Positions 51,848-61,195 of a DNA stretch of 64,000 bases are shown one piece after another. The DNA comes from CPC320 sp002336405. Lineage in GTDB: Bacteria > Pseudomonadota > Alphaproteobacteria > Rhodobacterales > Rhodobacteraceae. Location of the stretch: positions 62,001-126,000 of the forward strand of contig CASIAN010000014.1 of assembly GCA_949372595.1 (NCBI GenBank), given 5' to 3'. The notes under the pieces are model-generated. The model did no database searches. It was given only the letters and a program-made list of their open reading frames with translations, and was not told where the DNA came from. A program made the position numbers and the translations under genes. Positions within the stretch are counted from its first letter, which is position 1; each line of letters starts with the position of its first letter.

Positions 51848-51892
51848 TTCAGTCTTTCTGAAATTTTTGTTGTCTATATCATCATTTCTGAA
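51848..51892. promoter_or_regulatory. Candidate LysR autoregulatory sites
   Basis: TTCTGAA occurs at 51856-51862 (preceded by TTCAG at 51848, an incomplete palindrome) and at 51886-51892, next to the lysR start codon. They share the half-site of the perfect palindrome at 50763-50777. Confidence 0.45.
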
Positions 51893-52075
51893 TCTTGCAG
51901 CTGCAAACGCGCAAGGGTTAGAAGCGCAAATAGCGGGCCCTACAAAGCAACCTGACACCGATATCAAAATTACGCTTTTCCTCTCTGTTGCCAGTATAAA
52001 AGATACGCTAGGGTCCTGCGGTAAGTTCGCCCGTCTAGGCAAATGGACAGACACAAATTTTAGAAAGCACCTGCC

Positions 52076-53011
52076 ATGATCCTATGTTGCGGCGACGCCT
52101 TGATTGATATGATCCCCGCCACGACAGCGCAAGCGACCCCCGGTTTTACACCCCTGCCCGGTGGTGCGGTGTTCAACACCGCGATCTCATTGGGGCGTCT
52201 CGGCATCCCGGTAGAGATGCTGACAGGCATGTCACAAGATCTATTCGGCGCGCAGTTGACCCGCACCCTGACGGACAGCAACGTCGGCACCAGATTTAAC
52301 ATCGTCAACACCCGCCCCACGACATTGGCTTTTGTCGAGCTGACAGACGGCCATGCCACCTATACGTTTTATGACGAGAACTCGGCAGGCCGGATGATTA
52401 CCCCGACAGATTTACCCGACCTGACCCCCGATATTACGACGCTGTACTTTGGCGGCATCAGTTTGTGCAACACCCCCGCCGCCGATACCTATCTGGCATT
52501 GGCTGAGCGTGAGGCGACCAAACGTGTGATTATGCTCGACCCCAATATCAGGCCCGGGTTTATCACCGACGAGGCGCCATACCGCACACGGTTGAAAGCA
52601 ATTTTCGCGGTGGCCGATATTATCAAGGTCTCAGATGAAGATCTGGAATGGCTGATCCCCGGCCCTGAAGATGTCATGTCCAAGCTGGCCATTTTGCAGG
52701 CGGGGCGGCAGACAGCTATGATCCTCACTTGCGGCAAAGACGGGGCGCGGGCGCTGTTGCCCGACGGCACCGACATCGCAGTGAGCGTGCCGCCCGCTGT
52801 TGTCGTCGACACGGTGGGGGCTGGCGATACCTTTAACGCAGGTGTTCTGGCAAGTTTGCACAGCGAATACAACCTTAACAAAGCGTCAATCGCACAGCTG
52901 CGCGCAGCACAGATGACCAAAGCCTTGGAATTTGGTGCAAAAGTGGCCGCTGTGACTGTTACAAGGGCCGGTGCAAACCCGCCATGGCACCATGAAATTT
53001 CCAGCGCCTGA
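52076..53011 (+). CDS. PfkB-family sugar kinase (fructokinase-like)
   Basis: A 311-residue ribokinase-superfamily kinase. The N-terminal CCGDALIDMIPA and PGGAVFNTAISLGRLG motif (about 26-41) and the C-terminal anion-hole motif DTVGAGDTFNAGVLASL (about 243-259, catalytic Asp) are complete. DPNIRPGFI matches the fructokinase-like group. No sugar transporter is near. The 229-bp gap to the divergent LysR gene contains its promoter and no other gene. Confidence 0.9.
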   Translation: MILCCGDALIDMIPATTAQATPGFTPLPGGAVFNTAISLGRLGIPVEMLTGMSQDLFGAQLTRTLTDSNVGTRFNIVNTRPTTLAFVELTDGHATYTFYDENSAGRMITPTDLPDLTPDITTLYFGGISLCNTPAADTYLALAEREATKRVIMLDPNIRPGFITDEAPYRTRLKAIFAVADIIKVSDEDLEWLIPGPEDVMSKLAILQAGRQTAMILTCGKDGARALLPDGTDIAVSVPPAVVVDTVGAGDTFNAGVLASLHSEYNLNKASIAQLRAAQMTKALEFGAKVAAVTVTRAGANPPWHHEISSA

Positions 53012-53111
53012 CACGTCGCAAGAACTGGTGTTAGCCCGTTAAAAAGTTTCCGATCCGCAGCACTGCGTGGCAGAGATTTTCAAAATCTTGTGCCAAAACT
53101 GCATTTTTATG

Positions 53112-53192
53112 CTTGCCTGCCCTCCCTCGGAGCCATATCTCAGGCGGTGGGACACCCTTCCCCAACGAAGGGCATTTATCTGTGAGGATAGC
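53112..53192 (+). ncRNA. Putative serC leader RNA (attenuator-like hairpin)
   Basis: A hairpin CCCTTC-CCCAAC-GAAGGG (53155-53172) lies 24 nt before the serC start, preceded by GGCGGTGGGACAC and a G/C-rich stretch. The context fits the alphaproteobacterial 'serC leader' motif described upstream of serC-serA by comparative genomics; I judge this from memory. No long U-run follows (CATTTATC), so control may be at ribosome access. The rest of the 185-bp gap (53012-53111) shows nothing. Confidence 0.5.
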
Positions 53193-53196
53193 ATCA

Positions 53197-54348
53197 ATGG
53201 CTATACAACATCCGGCTTCGCGGCCGTCAAACCCGCGTTTTTCATCTGGCCCCTGCGCCAAACCCCCCACATTCAACGTGACAAAACTGGCCGACGCCCC
53301 TCTGGGTCGCAGTCATCGCGCCTCGGTTGGCAAAGCCCGCCTGAAGGCTGCAATTGACGGCACCCGCCAGATCCTAGGTATCCCCGACGACTACCGCGTC
53401 GGCATCGTACCAGCCTCAGATACCGGCGCGGTGGAAATGGCGATGTGGTCTCTGCTGGGGGCGCGGAAGGTTGAGATGGTCGCTTGGGAAAGCTTTGGCG
53501 CCGGATGGGTCAGCGACGTTGTCAAACAGCTCAAGATCGACGCCGATATTAAGGTCGCCGACTATGGCCAAATTGTTGATTTCGACACCATCGATTTTGA
53601 TAATGACGTGGTGTTCACCTGGAACGGCACCACCTCAGGGGTGCGATTGCCAGATGGTGACACGATCCCGGCAAAGCGCGCCGGCCTGACGATTTGCGAC
53701 GCCACTTCAGCGGCCTTCGCAATGGATCTGCCGTGGGACAAACTCGATGTGACCACGTTCAGCTGGCAAAAAGTGCTGGGCGGCGAGGCCGCGCACGGCA
53801 TGATCATCCTCAGCCCGCGTGCCGTGGCACGGCTTGAAAGTTACACTCCGCCCTGGCCGTTGCCAAAGATATTCCGGCTGACCAAAGGCGGCAAGCTGAT
53901 CGAGGGCATCTTCGAAGGTGCCACGATCAACACGCCTTCGATGCTTGCGGTCGAAGATTACCTTTTGGCGCTGGATTGGGCGCGCTCGGTTGGTGGGTTA
54001 GCCGGGTTAATTGCCCGCGCCAATGCAAACGCGCAAGCGATCTGGACCTTTTGCGACACCCGCGACTGGATTGACAATCTGGCGCAGGATCCAGCCACGC
54101 GATCAAACACCTCGGTCTGCGTTAAGTTTACCGACCCGCGGATCACCGACGGGACAGCGTTTGCCAAAGCGGTGGCAAAGCGGCTCGAGGCGCAAGATGT
54201 CGCACTTGATATCGGCGCATATCGCGACGCGCCGCCAGGTCTGCGGATCTGGTGCGGTGGCACCGTCGAGACCGCCGACATCGTGGCGATGCTACCCTGG
54301 CTTGACTGGGCATTTAGCGTTGAAATTGCGGCGGTGGACGCAGCGTAA
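53197..54348 (+). CDS. serC: Phosphoserine aminotransferase
   Basis: A 383-residue PLP enzyme of serine synthesis (phosphohydroxypyruvate plus glutamate), of the form found in alphaproteobacteria. RPSNPRFSSGPCAKPP at the start, VGIVPASDTGAVEMAMWSLLG, WNGTTSGVRLP and TFSWQKVLGGEAAHGM (PLP lysine in SWQK) are the signatures. The ATG at 53197 follows GAGGA. It is followed 59 bp later by serA; together they convert 3-phosphoglycerate to phosphoserine. Confidence 0.95.
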   Translation: MAIQHPASRPSNPRFSSGPCAKPPTFNVTKLADAPLGRSHRASVGKARLKAAIDGTRQILGIPDDYRVGIVPASDTGAVEMAMWSLLGARKVEMVAWESFGAGWVSDVVKQLKIDADIKVADYGQIVDFDTIDFDNDVVFTWNGTTSGVRLPDGDTIPAKRAGLTICDATSAAFAMDLPWDKLDVTTFSWQKVLGGEAAHGMIILSPRAVARLESYTPPWPLPKIFRLTKGGKLIEGIFEGATINTPSMLAVEDYLLALDWARSVGGLAGLIARANANAQAIWTFCDTRDWIDNLAQDPATRSNTSVCVKFTDPRITDGTAFAKAVAKRLEAQDVALDIGAYRDAPPGLRIWCGGTVETADIVAMLPWLDWAFSVEIAAVDAA

Positions 54349-54407
54349 ACCGCGCCGCTTTCCATCGCCATCTGATCTTATTATTTTTTATTTACAGGAG
54401 AGCCCTC

Positions 54408-56003
54408 ATGGCCCCCAAAGTTCTTGTTTCCGACAAACTGTCTCCCACAGCTGTTCAGATCTTTCGCGATCGCGGCATAGAGGTGGATTTCGAACCCGAT
54501 CTGGGCAAAGACAAAATCCGACTGGCCGAGGTTATCGGCCAGTATGACGGCCTTGCGATTCGCTCGGCAACCAAGGTCACCGCAAAGATCCTAGCCGCCG
54601 CCAACCGGCTTAAGGTGGTCGGTCGTGCCGGCATCGGGGTCGACAATGTCGATCGTGACGCCGCCTCAAAAAAGGGCGTGATCGTCATGAACACGCCCTT
54701 TGGCAATATGATCACCACCGCCGAACATGCGATTGCAATGATGTTTGCGGTCGCCCGCCAAATCCCCGAAGCCAGCGCGTCGACCCATGCTGGAAAATGG
54801 GAGAAATCCAAATTTATGGGGGTTGAGCTGACCGGCAAAACCCTCGGTGTGATCGGGGCGGGCAATATTGGCGGCATCGTCTGTGACAGGGCCCGTGGAC
54901 TGAAGATGAAAGTGGTCGCCTATGATCCTTTCCTGTCTGAAGAAAAAGCCGATAAAATGGGCGTTGAAAAAGTCACGCTTGAGACCCTGTTGTTGCGGGC
55001 TGATTTCATCACTTTGCATGTACCTCTGACCGAGCAGACCAAAAACATCCTGTCAGCAGAAAATCTGGCCAAAACCAAAAAAGGCGTGCGTATCATTAAC
55101 TGCGCCCGTGGCGGTTTGGTCGACGAAAGCGCACTGGCGGAATTGCTGGTGTCAGGCCATATCGCGGGGGCCGCGTTCGATGTTTTCAAGACAGAGCCAG
55201 CCAAAGAGAACCCGTTGTTTGATCTGCCCAATGTGGTCTGCACCCCACATCTGGGTGCCGCCACCACCGAGGCGCAGGAAAATGTCGCGCTGCAAGTGGC
55301 CGAGCAGATGTCGGATTATTTGCTAACCGGTGCGGTGACGAACGCTCTCAATATGCCGTCAGTGACCGCAGAAGAGGCCAAGGTCATGGGCCCTTGGGTG
55401 ACGCTGGCGACCCACTTGGGTGGTTTTGTTGGCCAGATGACTGACGAGCCGGTCACTGCAATCAACATCCTGTATGACGGGACTGTGTCTGAAATGAACC
55501 TCGAAGCGTTGAATTGCGCGGCGGTGGCAGGGATCATGAAACGGGCCAACCCCGACGTCAATATGGTCAGCGCTCCGGTAATTGCCAAAGATCGCGGCAT
55601 CAAAATCAGCACCACCCGTCAGGATAAGGCCGGTACTTTTGAGGGCTATATCAAAGTCACCGTGGTCACAGCCAACCGGGAACGCTCTGTTGCAGGCACA
55701 GTGTTCAGCGACGGCAAGCCGCGGTTCATCCAAATCAAGGGCATTAATATCGATGCCGAGATTGGTGCGCATATGCTGTATACCACCAATAAAGACGTGC
55801 CGGGCATCATTGGCACACTGGGTCAGACCATGGGCGAAAATGGTGTCAATATTGCCAACTTTACCTTGGGGCGCGCCGCCGCGGGTGGTGAGGCAATTGC
55901 CCTTTTGTATGTCGATCACCCTGTGGCACCTGAAGTTCTGGGCAAGCTTGAAGCGACCGGATTGTTTCAACAGGTCAAACCACTGCAATTTGACATTGGC
56001 TAA
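54408..56003 (+). CDS. serA: D-3-phosphoglycerate dehydrogenase
   Basis: A 531-residue first enzyme of serine synthesis. The catalytic domain begins KVLVSDKLSPTAV; the NAD-binding domain has LGVIGAGNIGG (about 145-155), RGGLVDESAL and the catalytic His in TPHLGAATTEAQENV. An intervening domain (about 320-455) and a C-terminal ACT domain (about 460-531: DVPGIIGTLGQTMGENGVNIANFTLG) make it the long type, so serine feedback through the ACT domain is possible. AGGAG precedes the ATG. Confidence 0.96.
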   Translation: MAPKVLVSDKLSPTAVQIFRDRGIEVDFEPDLGKDKIRLAEVIGQYDGLAIRSATKVTAKILAAANRLKVVGRAGIGVDNVDRDAASKKGVIVMNTPFGNMITTAEHAIAMMFAVARQIPEASASTHAGKWEKSKFMGVELTGKTLGVIGAGNIGGIVCDRARGLKMKVVAYDPFLSEEKADKMGVEKVTLETLLLRADFITLHVPLTEQTKNILSAENLAKTKKGVRIINCARGGLVDESALAELLVSGHIAGAAFDVFKTEPAKENPLFDLPNVVCTPHLGAATTEAQENVALQVAEQMSDYLLTGAVTNALNMPSVTAEEAKVMGPWVTLATHLGGFVGQMTDEPVTAINILYDGTVSEMNLEALNCAAVAGIMKRANPDVNMVSAPVIAKDRGIKISTTRQDKAGTFEGYIKVTVVTANRERSVAGTVFSDGKPRFIQIKGINIDAEIGAHMLYTTNKDVPGIIGTLGQTMGENGVNIANFTLGRAAAGGEAIALLYVDHPVAPEVLGKLEATGLFQQVKPLQFDIG

Positions 56004-56009
56004 ACTACT

Positions 56010-56039
56010 GACATAACACCGTTACACGCCAGTTATGTC
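56010..56039 (+). other. Hairpin after serA
   Basis: GACATAAC / GTTATGTC, perfect 8-bp stem around a 14-nt loop, 6 nt past the serA stop. No T-run follows, so it is a possible but weak transcript end. Confidence 0.45.
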
Positions 56040-56083
56040 TGGTGTGTGACGCCACGCTCTAACACCCCAACCCAGAGATCCAA

Positions 56084-56821
56084 ATGACCCAGCCTCTTTA
56101 TGCTCTTGGCGATATCCACGGCCAGTTTGACATGCTGCAAAAGGCATTGGCACGCATTGAGCGCGACGGTGGCCCCGATGCCGCCGTGGTGTTTACCGGC
56201 GATCTGACAGATCGGGGACCCAACAGCCGTCAGGTGGTCGAGCATCTGATCACCCAGATTGCGGAGGGCAAGAACTGGACGGTCATTAAGGGCAATCACG
56301 ATCGGATGTTTGGCTGGTTTCTGCAGGACCATCCAAAGTTTGATATTGAATTGCCGGTCGGGCTTGACTGGCTGAATCCACGCCTTGGCGGCGATAAAAC
56401 CTTGGCCTCTTATGGGGTCAAGATTGATGAAACCAGTCGCTATTATCAGGTGCATGCCGCGGCGCGCACCGCTGTTCCGGCGGAACATCTGGCGTTTTTG
56501 AACGCTCTGCCACTGCACTATGAGACCGATGATTATATATTTGTCCATGCCGGTATCCGCCCTGATGTGGCGTTGGCCGCGCAAACCGAACGGGATCTGC
56601 TGTGGATTCGCGAGCCGTTTCTCAGCCACAGTGCGCCACGTGCAAAGATGATCATCCACGGCCACACAGCGCTTGAGGCGCCACAGCTTTATTCAAACCG
56701 GCTGAACCTAGACGGTGGTGCGGGCTATGGCCGGCCACTGACCCCAGTGGTGATCGACAACAAGCAGATATTTTGCTTGGGTGCGCACGGGCGTGTGCTC
56801 CTTGAGCAAAGCGCTCTTTAG
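56084..56821 (+). CDS. Calcineurin-like serine/threonine phosphatase or ApaH-like phosphoesterase
   Basis: A 245-residue metallophosphoesterase: GDIHGQFDMLQKAL (motif I), VFTGDLTDRGPNSRQVVEHL (II), VIKGNHDRMFG (III) and IHGHTALEAP (metal-binding His). FVHAGIRPDVAL is typical of the PPP family. Likely diadenosine-tetraphosphatase or protein phosphatase activity; homologues in roseobacters are called metallophosphoesterases. It stands alone after serA. Confidence 0.88.
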   Translation: MTQPLYALGDIHGQFDMLQKALARIERDGGPDAAVVFTGDLTDRGPNSRQVVEHLITQIAEGKNWTVIKGNHDRMFGWFLQDHPKFDIELPVGLDWLNPRLGGDKTLASYGVKIDETSRYYQVHAAARTAVPAEHLAFLNALPLHYETDDYIFVHAGIRPDVALAAQTERDLLWIREPFLSHSAPRAKMIIHGHTALEAPQLYSNRLNLDGGAGYGRPLTPVVIDNKQIFCLGAHGRVLLEQSAL

Positions 56822-56874
56822 ATCAAACGGACACCGAACCTGTAATTGCATAGGCACACGCATCCAAGAGCTGT

Positions 56875-56884
56875 CCCCCCCCCC
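56875..56884. repeat. C10 homopolymer tract between convergent genes
   Basis: Ten consecutive Cs in the 161-bp gap between the phosphoesterase and aromatic aminotransferase stop codons, where no gene is visible. Confidence 0.9.
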
Positions 56885-56982
56885 TCAGATACCGAAACCG
56901 CCACCCCCGCCACGGTTAATTGCGGCAATAATATGGGCCACAGCCTCTGCAGAGAGGCCAATACCGACTATACCGTTAGGGT

Positions 56983-58167
56983 TTAGATCCCCACGTCAAC
57001 GATGGCTTGCGCCAAAACTGGGACAGAGTTTGCGTTTAGACCAGCGATATTCATCCGACTGTCACCCACCATATAGATTGCGTGCTCCACGCGCAGACGC
57101 TCGACCATATCGGGTGTGGTGCCCAGCCGTGAGAACATGCCGCGATGCTGTGCCAAAAAGCTGAATCGGTCAGATCCAGCCCGGCTTTGCAGCTCGGTTG
57201 CTAAACTCTGGCGTAGATCCAGCATGCCCAGACGCACCTGTTCCAGCTCGGTTTTCCAATCTTCACAAAGAGCCGCATCATTGAGCACCATCGTAACCAG
57301 ACGCGCACCATGATCCGGTGGGAAGGAAAAATTCTGCCGGTTCAGATAGGCCAATGTGCCTTGGGTTACCAAGTGTTTTGAAGCATCCTGGGAGATCGCC
57401 ATCAACAGACCCGTCCGCTCGCGGTAGATACCAAAGTTTTTTGAACAGCTGGCGGCGATAATGGTCTCGGGCAGGGATGCAGCAATCAGCCGGGTGGCGG
57501 CGGCATCTTCTTCCAGCCCGTCACCAAACCCTTGATAGGCAATATCAATCATCGGGGTTGCGCCAGATTTGGCCAGTAAATCCACCACCAACTGCCATTG
57601 GGCAGTGTTTAGATTTGCGCCAGTTGGATTATGGCAGCACCCGTGCAACAACACCACGTCACCAGCTTTAGCCTGTGCCAAATCCGCAGTCATACCCTCA
57701 AAATCAACGCCGCAAGTCGCCTCGTCAAAATAACGGTACGGCACCATTTCGATCCCGAGATAGCGCAACATTGAGACGTGGTTCGGCCAAGTCGGATTTG
57801 ACACGAACACCCGCACATCACGATTGGCCAACCGGGCCAGCTCAAACGCTTGACGTACCGCACCAGTACCGCCAGGGGTGGCGGCGGCGGCGACTGCGCC
57901 GCGCGGCACTGCATCGCCCAAAATCATCTTGATCATACCATCCGAAAAAGCCGGATCGCCGGTCAGCCCAACATAAGCTTTTGTAGTCTCATCCTGCCAC
58001 AACTGATGTTCGGCGGCTTTTACGGCGCGCATCACCGGGGTCACACCTTCAGCGTTTTTATACACCCCTACACCAAGATCAATTTTTTGCGGTCTGGGGT
58101 CTTCTTTGAACTTTTGCACAAGAGCCAAAATTTTATCGGCAGGTTGCGGTTTCAAAGTCTCAAACAT
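56983..58167 (-). CDS. Aromatic amino acid aminotransferase
   Basis: A 394-residue class I PLP aminotransferase of the AspC/TyrB subgroup. KIDLGVGVYKNAEG (about 26-39), PGGTGAVRQAFELAR, LLHGCCHNPTGANL, MIDIAYQGFGDGLEEDA and the PLP lysine in ASCSKNFGIYRERTG are as in the family. It may use tyrosine, phenylalanine or aspartate with 2-oxoglutarate. The ATG at 58167 with GGAG upstream overlaps the sulfurtransferase stop by one base. Confidence 0.92.
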   Translation of the reverse strand: MFETLKPQPADKILALVQKFKEDPRPQKIDLGVGVYKNAEGVTPVMRAVKAAEHQLWQDETTKAYVGLTGDPAFSDGMIKMILGDAVPRGAVAAAATPGGTGAVRQAFELARLANRDVRVFVSNPTWPNHVSMLRYLGIEMVPYRYFDEATCGVDFEGMTADLAQAKAGDVVLLHGCCHNPTGANLNTAQWQLVVDLLAKSGATPMIDIAYQGFGDGLEEDAAATRLIAASLPETIIAASCSKNFGIYRERTGLLMAISQDASKHLVTQGTLAYLNRQNFSFPPDHGARLVTMVLNDAALCEDWKTELEQVRLGMLDLRQSLATELQSRAGSDRFSFLAQHRGMFSRLGTTPDMVERLRVEHAIYMVGDSRMNIAGLNANSVPVLAQAIVDVGI

Positions 58168-59024
58168 CAATTGTCTCCTGTGGCGACGGGTAAGGTCGGG
58201 GACATGCCCCATTCCGACCACGAACCGTCATATAGTGAATGATTAGCCTTGCCGATACGCTGCATCGCAAGATTTAGGATTGCCGCCGTAACACCAGACC
58301 CGCAGCTGGTAATCGCGGGCTTTGCCAGATCAACACCGGCATCAACGAACACTTGCCGCAACACATCGGGATCTTTCATCGTGTGATCGGCCCGTAAAAG
58401 ATCGCGGTAACATACATTTTTCGAACCCGGGATATGCCCCGAGCGCAAACCCGCCCGCGGCTCAGGCGCCGTGCCAGAAAAACGCGCCGCAGCGCGGGCA
58501 TCAATGATTTCGTAATCCCCAAGTTTGGATGCCGCCGATACTTGTGTCACGTCGCGTACCATCTGATTTTGCCGCCGCACCGTCATATGTCGGTCGCGAA
58601 TAACCGGCGCCATATCTTCAGTGGGATGCCCCTCGGCCTGCCATTTCGGCAAACCACCATCCAATACTGCAATGTCACTGTGCCCCATCAGTTGAAATAA
58701 CCACCAAATCCGGGCGGCCGAAAAAAGGCCCGCACCATCATAGACCACAATCTGATGGCCATCTCCAATGCCCATAGCACGGACCCGCGACATGAACTTT
58801 TCAACCGGGGGCACCATATGCGGCAACTCTGAGCGATGGTCGCTCACCTCGTCGATATCAAAAAACCGCGCACCTGGAATATGGGCGTTATCATATTCTT
58901 CGCGCCCGTTGCGCGCCATATCGGGCAGATACCAAGACGCGTCAAGCAGGCGCAAATCTGGATCTTTCAGATGCGCTGCAAGCCAGCTGGTCGACACCAG
59001 TGTTTTTGGATCATCACTTTTCAT
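58167..59024 (-). CDS. sseA: 3-mercaptopyruvate sulfurtransferase (double rhodanese)
   Basis: A 285-residue enzyme with an inactive first rhodanese domain (about 10-130: LVSTSWLAAHLKDPDLRLLDASWYLP) and an active second domain (about 160-280) with the catalytic cysteine in ITSCGSGVTAAI (usual CGSGVTAC loop). It transfers sulfur from 3-mercaptopyruvate to a thiol or cyanide. Adjacent to an aromatic/aspartate aminotransferase gene, a common pairing because such enzymes can make the mercaptopyruvate from cysteine. Confidence 0.92.
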   Translation of the reverse strand: MKSDDPKTLVSTSWLAAHLKDPDLRLLDASWYLPDMARNGREEYDNAHIPGARFFDIDEVSDHRSELPHMVPPVEKFMSRVRAMGIGDGHQIVVYDGAGLFSAARIWWLFQLMGHSDIAVLDGGLPKWQAEGHPTEDMAPVIRDRHMTVRRQNQMVRDVTQVSAASKLGDYEIIDARAAARFSGTAPEPRAGLRSGHIPGSKNVCYRDLLRADHTMKDPDVLRQVFVDAGVDLAKPAITSCGSGVTAAILNLAMQRIGKANHSLYDGSWSEWGMSPTLPVATGDN

Positions 59025-59170
59025 ATTGATCCCCTATAAGTGTTTGGTAAGTGCATAGGACGGCAAACCAAAACTGGCAAGGCTTATGCCGTGTGACAGC
59101 GAATTTCGCCCGCATATGACGATATCAAGTTCAAAAAGACGATGCCGCGCGGTCTGCGGGCAACCAACGC

Positions 59171-59647
59171 CTATTCGCCATGGCGCAGCAGGCGCTGTTT
59201 CTGCCGGCCCCAATCACGCTTGGCGCTGTCGGCGCGTTTGTCATGGTTCTTTTTACCCTTGGCGATGCCAATCTTCATCTTTACCTTGCCGCGGTGATTG
59301 AAATACATCACCAGCGGGACCAAGGTCATACCCTTACGCTGGGTATCAGACCAAAGACGCGCCAGTTCTTTGCGTTTAACCAATAGCTTGCGCCGACGTC
59401 GTTCTTCGTGGCCCCAGGTCTTGGCCTGCTCATATGGGGCGATATAGCAATTGACCAACCACAATTCGGCATCTTCTACCGATGCATAGCTTTCAGCAAC
59501 ATTGGCACTGTTGACGCGCAGGGATTTCACCTCGGACCCTTGCAGCAACACGCCACATTCTAGATCATCCTCGATCGCATAATCATACCGCGCCCGGCGG
59601 TTCTCAGCGATGATTTTGTAATTAGGATCTGATTTTGTCTGTGCCAT
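59171..59647 (-). CDS. smpB: tmRNA-binding protein SmpB
   Basis: A 158-residue partner of tmRNA in trans-translation. AENRRARYDYAIEDDLECGVLLQGSEVKSLR, INCYIAPYEQ-type LVNCYIAPYEQAKTWGHEERRRRKLL and the basic C-terminal tail GKKNHDKRADSAKRDWGRQK are all typical. The tail that mimics an anticodon stem is complete. No tmRNA gene is visible here. It is followed after 146 bp by the sulfurtransferase gene. Confidence 0.95.
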   Translation of the reverse strand: MAQTKSDPNYKIIAENRRARYDYAIEDDLECGVLLQGSEVKSLRVNSANVAESYASVEDAELWLVNCYIAPYEQAKTWGHEERRRRKLLVKRKELARLWSDTQRKGMTLVPLVMYFNHRGKVKMKIGIAKGKKNHDKRADSAKRDWGRQKQRLLRHGE

Positions 59648-59793
59648 GATCGCGATTTCCTACACCCGCAGCGCCGCACTGTCCAGCAACAGCAGACCAA
59701 GACATCGGGCAAAACCCGCACCGGCAACTATTTTCCTAGACAGACTCCATCACAGACATAATATAGAGATATTGTTAACTTGAGAGCACCTCC

Positions 59794-61146
59794 ATGAAAG
59801 ACGATAATTTTCTGAAAGAAAATAATGCCCGCCACCTGTGGCATCCAATGGGGCATCCCGGTGATGCGCAGATTAATGCGCCAAAAATCATAAAGGGGGC
59901 CGACGGCGCGCATATCACCGATATCGATGGCCACCGTGTGGTGGATGCCGTCGGCGGATTGTGGTGTGTCAATCTGGGCTATTCCAACGATGTGGTAAAG
60001 GACGCCATTGCCGGCCAACTTTATCAGCTGCCCTATTATTCGGCCTTTGCTGGCACGAGCAATCCCACCGCGATCGAGGCCTCTTATGCGGTGCGGGAAT
60101 TTTTTGCCGACGACGGCATGAGCCGGGTGTTTTTCACCTCCGGAGGGTCGGATTCGGTGGAAACCTGCCTGCGACTGGCGCGGCAGTATCATCGCTTGCG
60201 TGGCGAACCCACCCGCAGCAAGTTTCTATCGCTGAAAAAAGGCTATCATGGCACTCATTTTGGCGGCGCTTCCGTGAATGGTAACAACCGCTTTCGCATT
60301 GCCTATGAGCCACTGTTGCCGGGCTGTTTTCATCTGCCCAGCCCCTATACGTATCGCAATCCTTTCGATCAAAGCGACCCCGCCAAACTGGCCCAGTCGA
60401 TTGCCAACGCCATGGAGGACGAGATCGTTTTTCAGGGCGCCAACACGATTGCCGCCTTTATCATGGAGCCAATCCAAGGTGCGGGTGGGGTGATTGTACC
60501 GGATCAGTCGCTGATGCCCCTGCTGCGTGACATCTGCGACCGCCATGGTATTTTAATGATTTCAGACGAGGTGATCACCGGATTCGGCCGCAGCGGTGAC
60601 TGGTCGGGCGCGCGCCACTGGGGGGTCAAGCCCGATATGATGTGCATCGCCAAGGGCATCACCTCAGGCTATTTTCCGGTTGGTGCGGCGTTAATGAGCG
60701 ATAAAATCGCCGACGTATTTGAAAGCGATACCACCGGCGAGGGGGCAATTTTTCACGGCTATACCTATTCGGCCCATCCCGTGGGAGCGGCTGCCGTGGT
60801 GGCCTGCCTGTCGGAAACCCTGCGCTTGGACACCAAAACAAACGCTGCGGCGCGGGGCACCCAGCTGTATCAAGGCGCGCTTAAACTGGCGGGAAAATAT
60901 GATGTCATCGGCGATGTGCGCGGCGGCCACGGGTTGATGACCGGCATCGAACTGGTCAGTGACAAAACCGCCAAAACCCCGATGGACAACGCCACAATGA
61001 AACGGCTGCATCAGACGGTCTATGAGGCCGGAACTATGGTGCGGCTGGGGATGCACAACATCCTGATGTCGCCGCCGTTGACCATCACCGAAGCCGAGGT
61101 CGATACCGTACTTGCATCGCTTGACGCTGGGTTGGCCAGTCTCTAG
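59794..61146 (+). CDS. Class III aminotransferase (omega-aminotransferase type)
   Basis: A 450-residue PLP enzyme. HLWHPMGHPGDAQINAPKII at the start, FTSGGSDSVETCLRLARQYH, SDEVITGFGRSGDWSG and the PLP lysine in CIAKGITSGYFPVGAALM mark the omega-amino acid/diamine group such as putrescine, beta-alanine or taurine-pyruvate transaminases. The exact amine donor is not clear; pyruvate is the likely acceptor. It is convergent with the OsmC gene, with a 15-bp repeat between them. Confidence 0.9.
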   Translation: MKDDNFLKENNARHLWHPMGHPGDAQINAPKIIKGADGAHITDIDGHRVVDAVGGLWCVNLGYSNDVVKDAIAGQLYQLPYYSAFAGTSNPTAIEASYAVREFFADDGMSRVFFTSGGSDSVETCLRLARQYHRLRGEPTRSKFLSLKKGYHGTHFGGASVNGNNRFRIAYEPLLPGCFHLPSPYTYRNPFDQSDPAKLAQSIANAMEDEIVFQGANTIAAFIMEPIQGAGGVIVPDQSLMPLLRDICDRHGILMISDEVITGFGRSGDWSGARHWGVKPDMMCIAKGITSGYFPVGAALMSDKIADVFESDTTGEGAIFHGYTYSAHPVGAAAVVACLSETLRLDTKTNAAARGTQLYQGALKLAGKYDVIGDVRGGHGLMTGIELVSDKTAKTPMDNATMKRLHQTVYEAGTMVRLGMHNILMSPPLTITEAEVDTVLASLDAGLASL

Positions 61147-61150
61147 CAGC

Positions 61151-61195
61151 ACAGGTTCTCAGCCCACAGGTTCTCAGCCCACAGGTTCTCAGTCG
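61151..61195. repeat. 15-bp direct tandem repeat, three units, past the OsmC stop
   Basis: ACAGGTTCTCAGCCC at 61151-61165 and 61166-61180, then ACAGGTTCTCAGTCG at 61181-61195. On the minus strand each unit carries the TGA used as the OsmC stop, so the repeat seems to have copied the stop-codon region itself. Confidence 0.9.
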
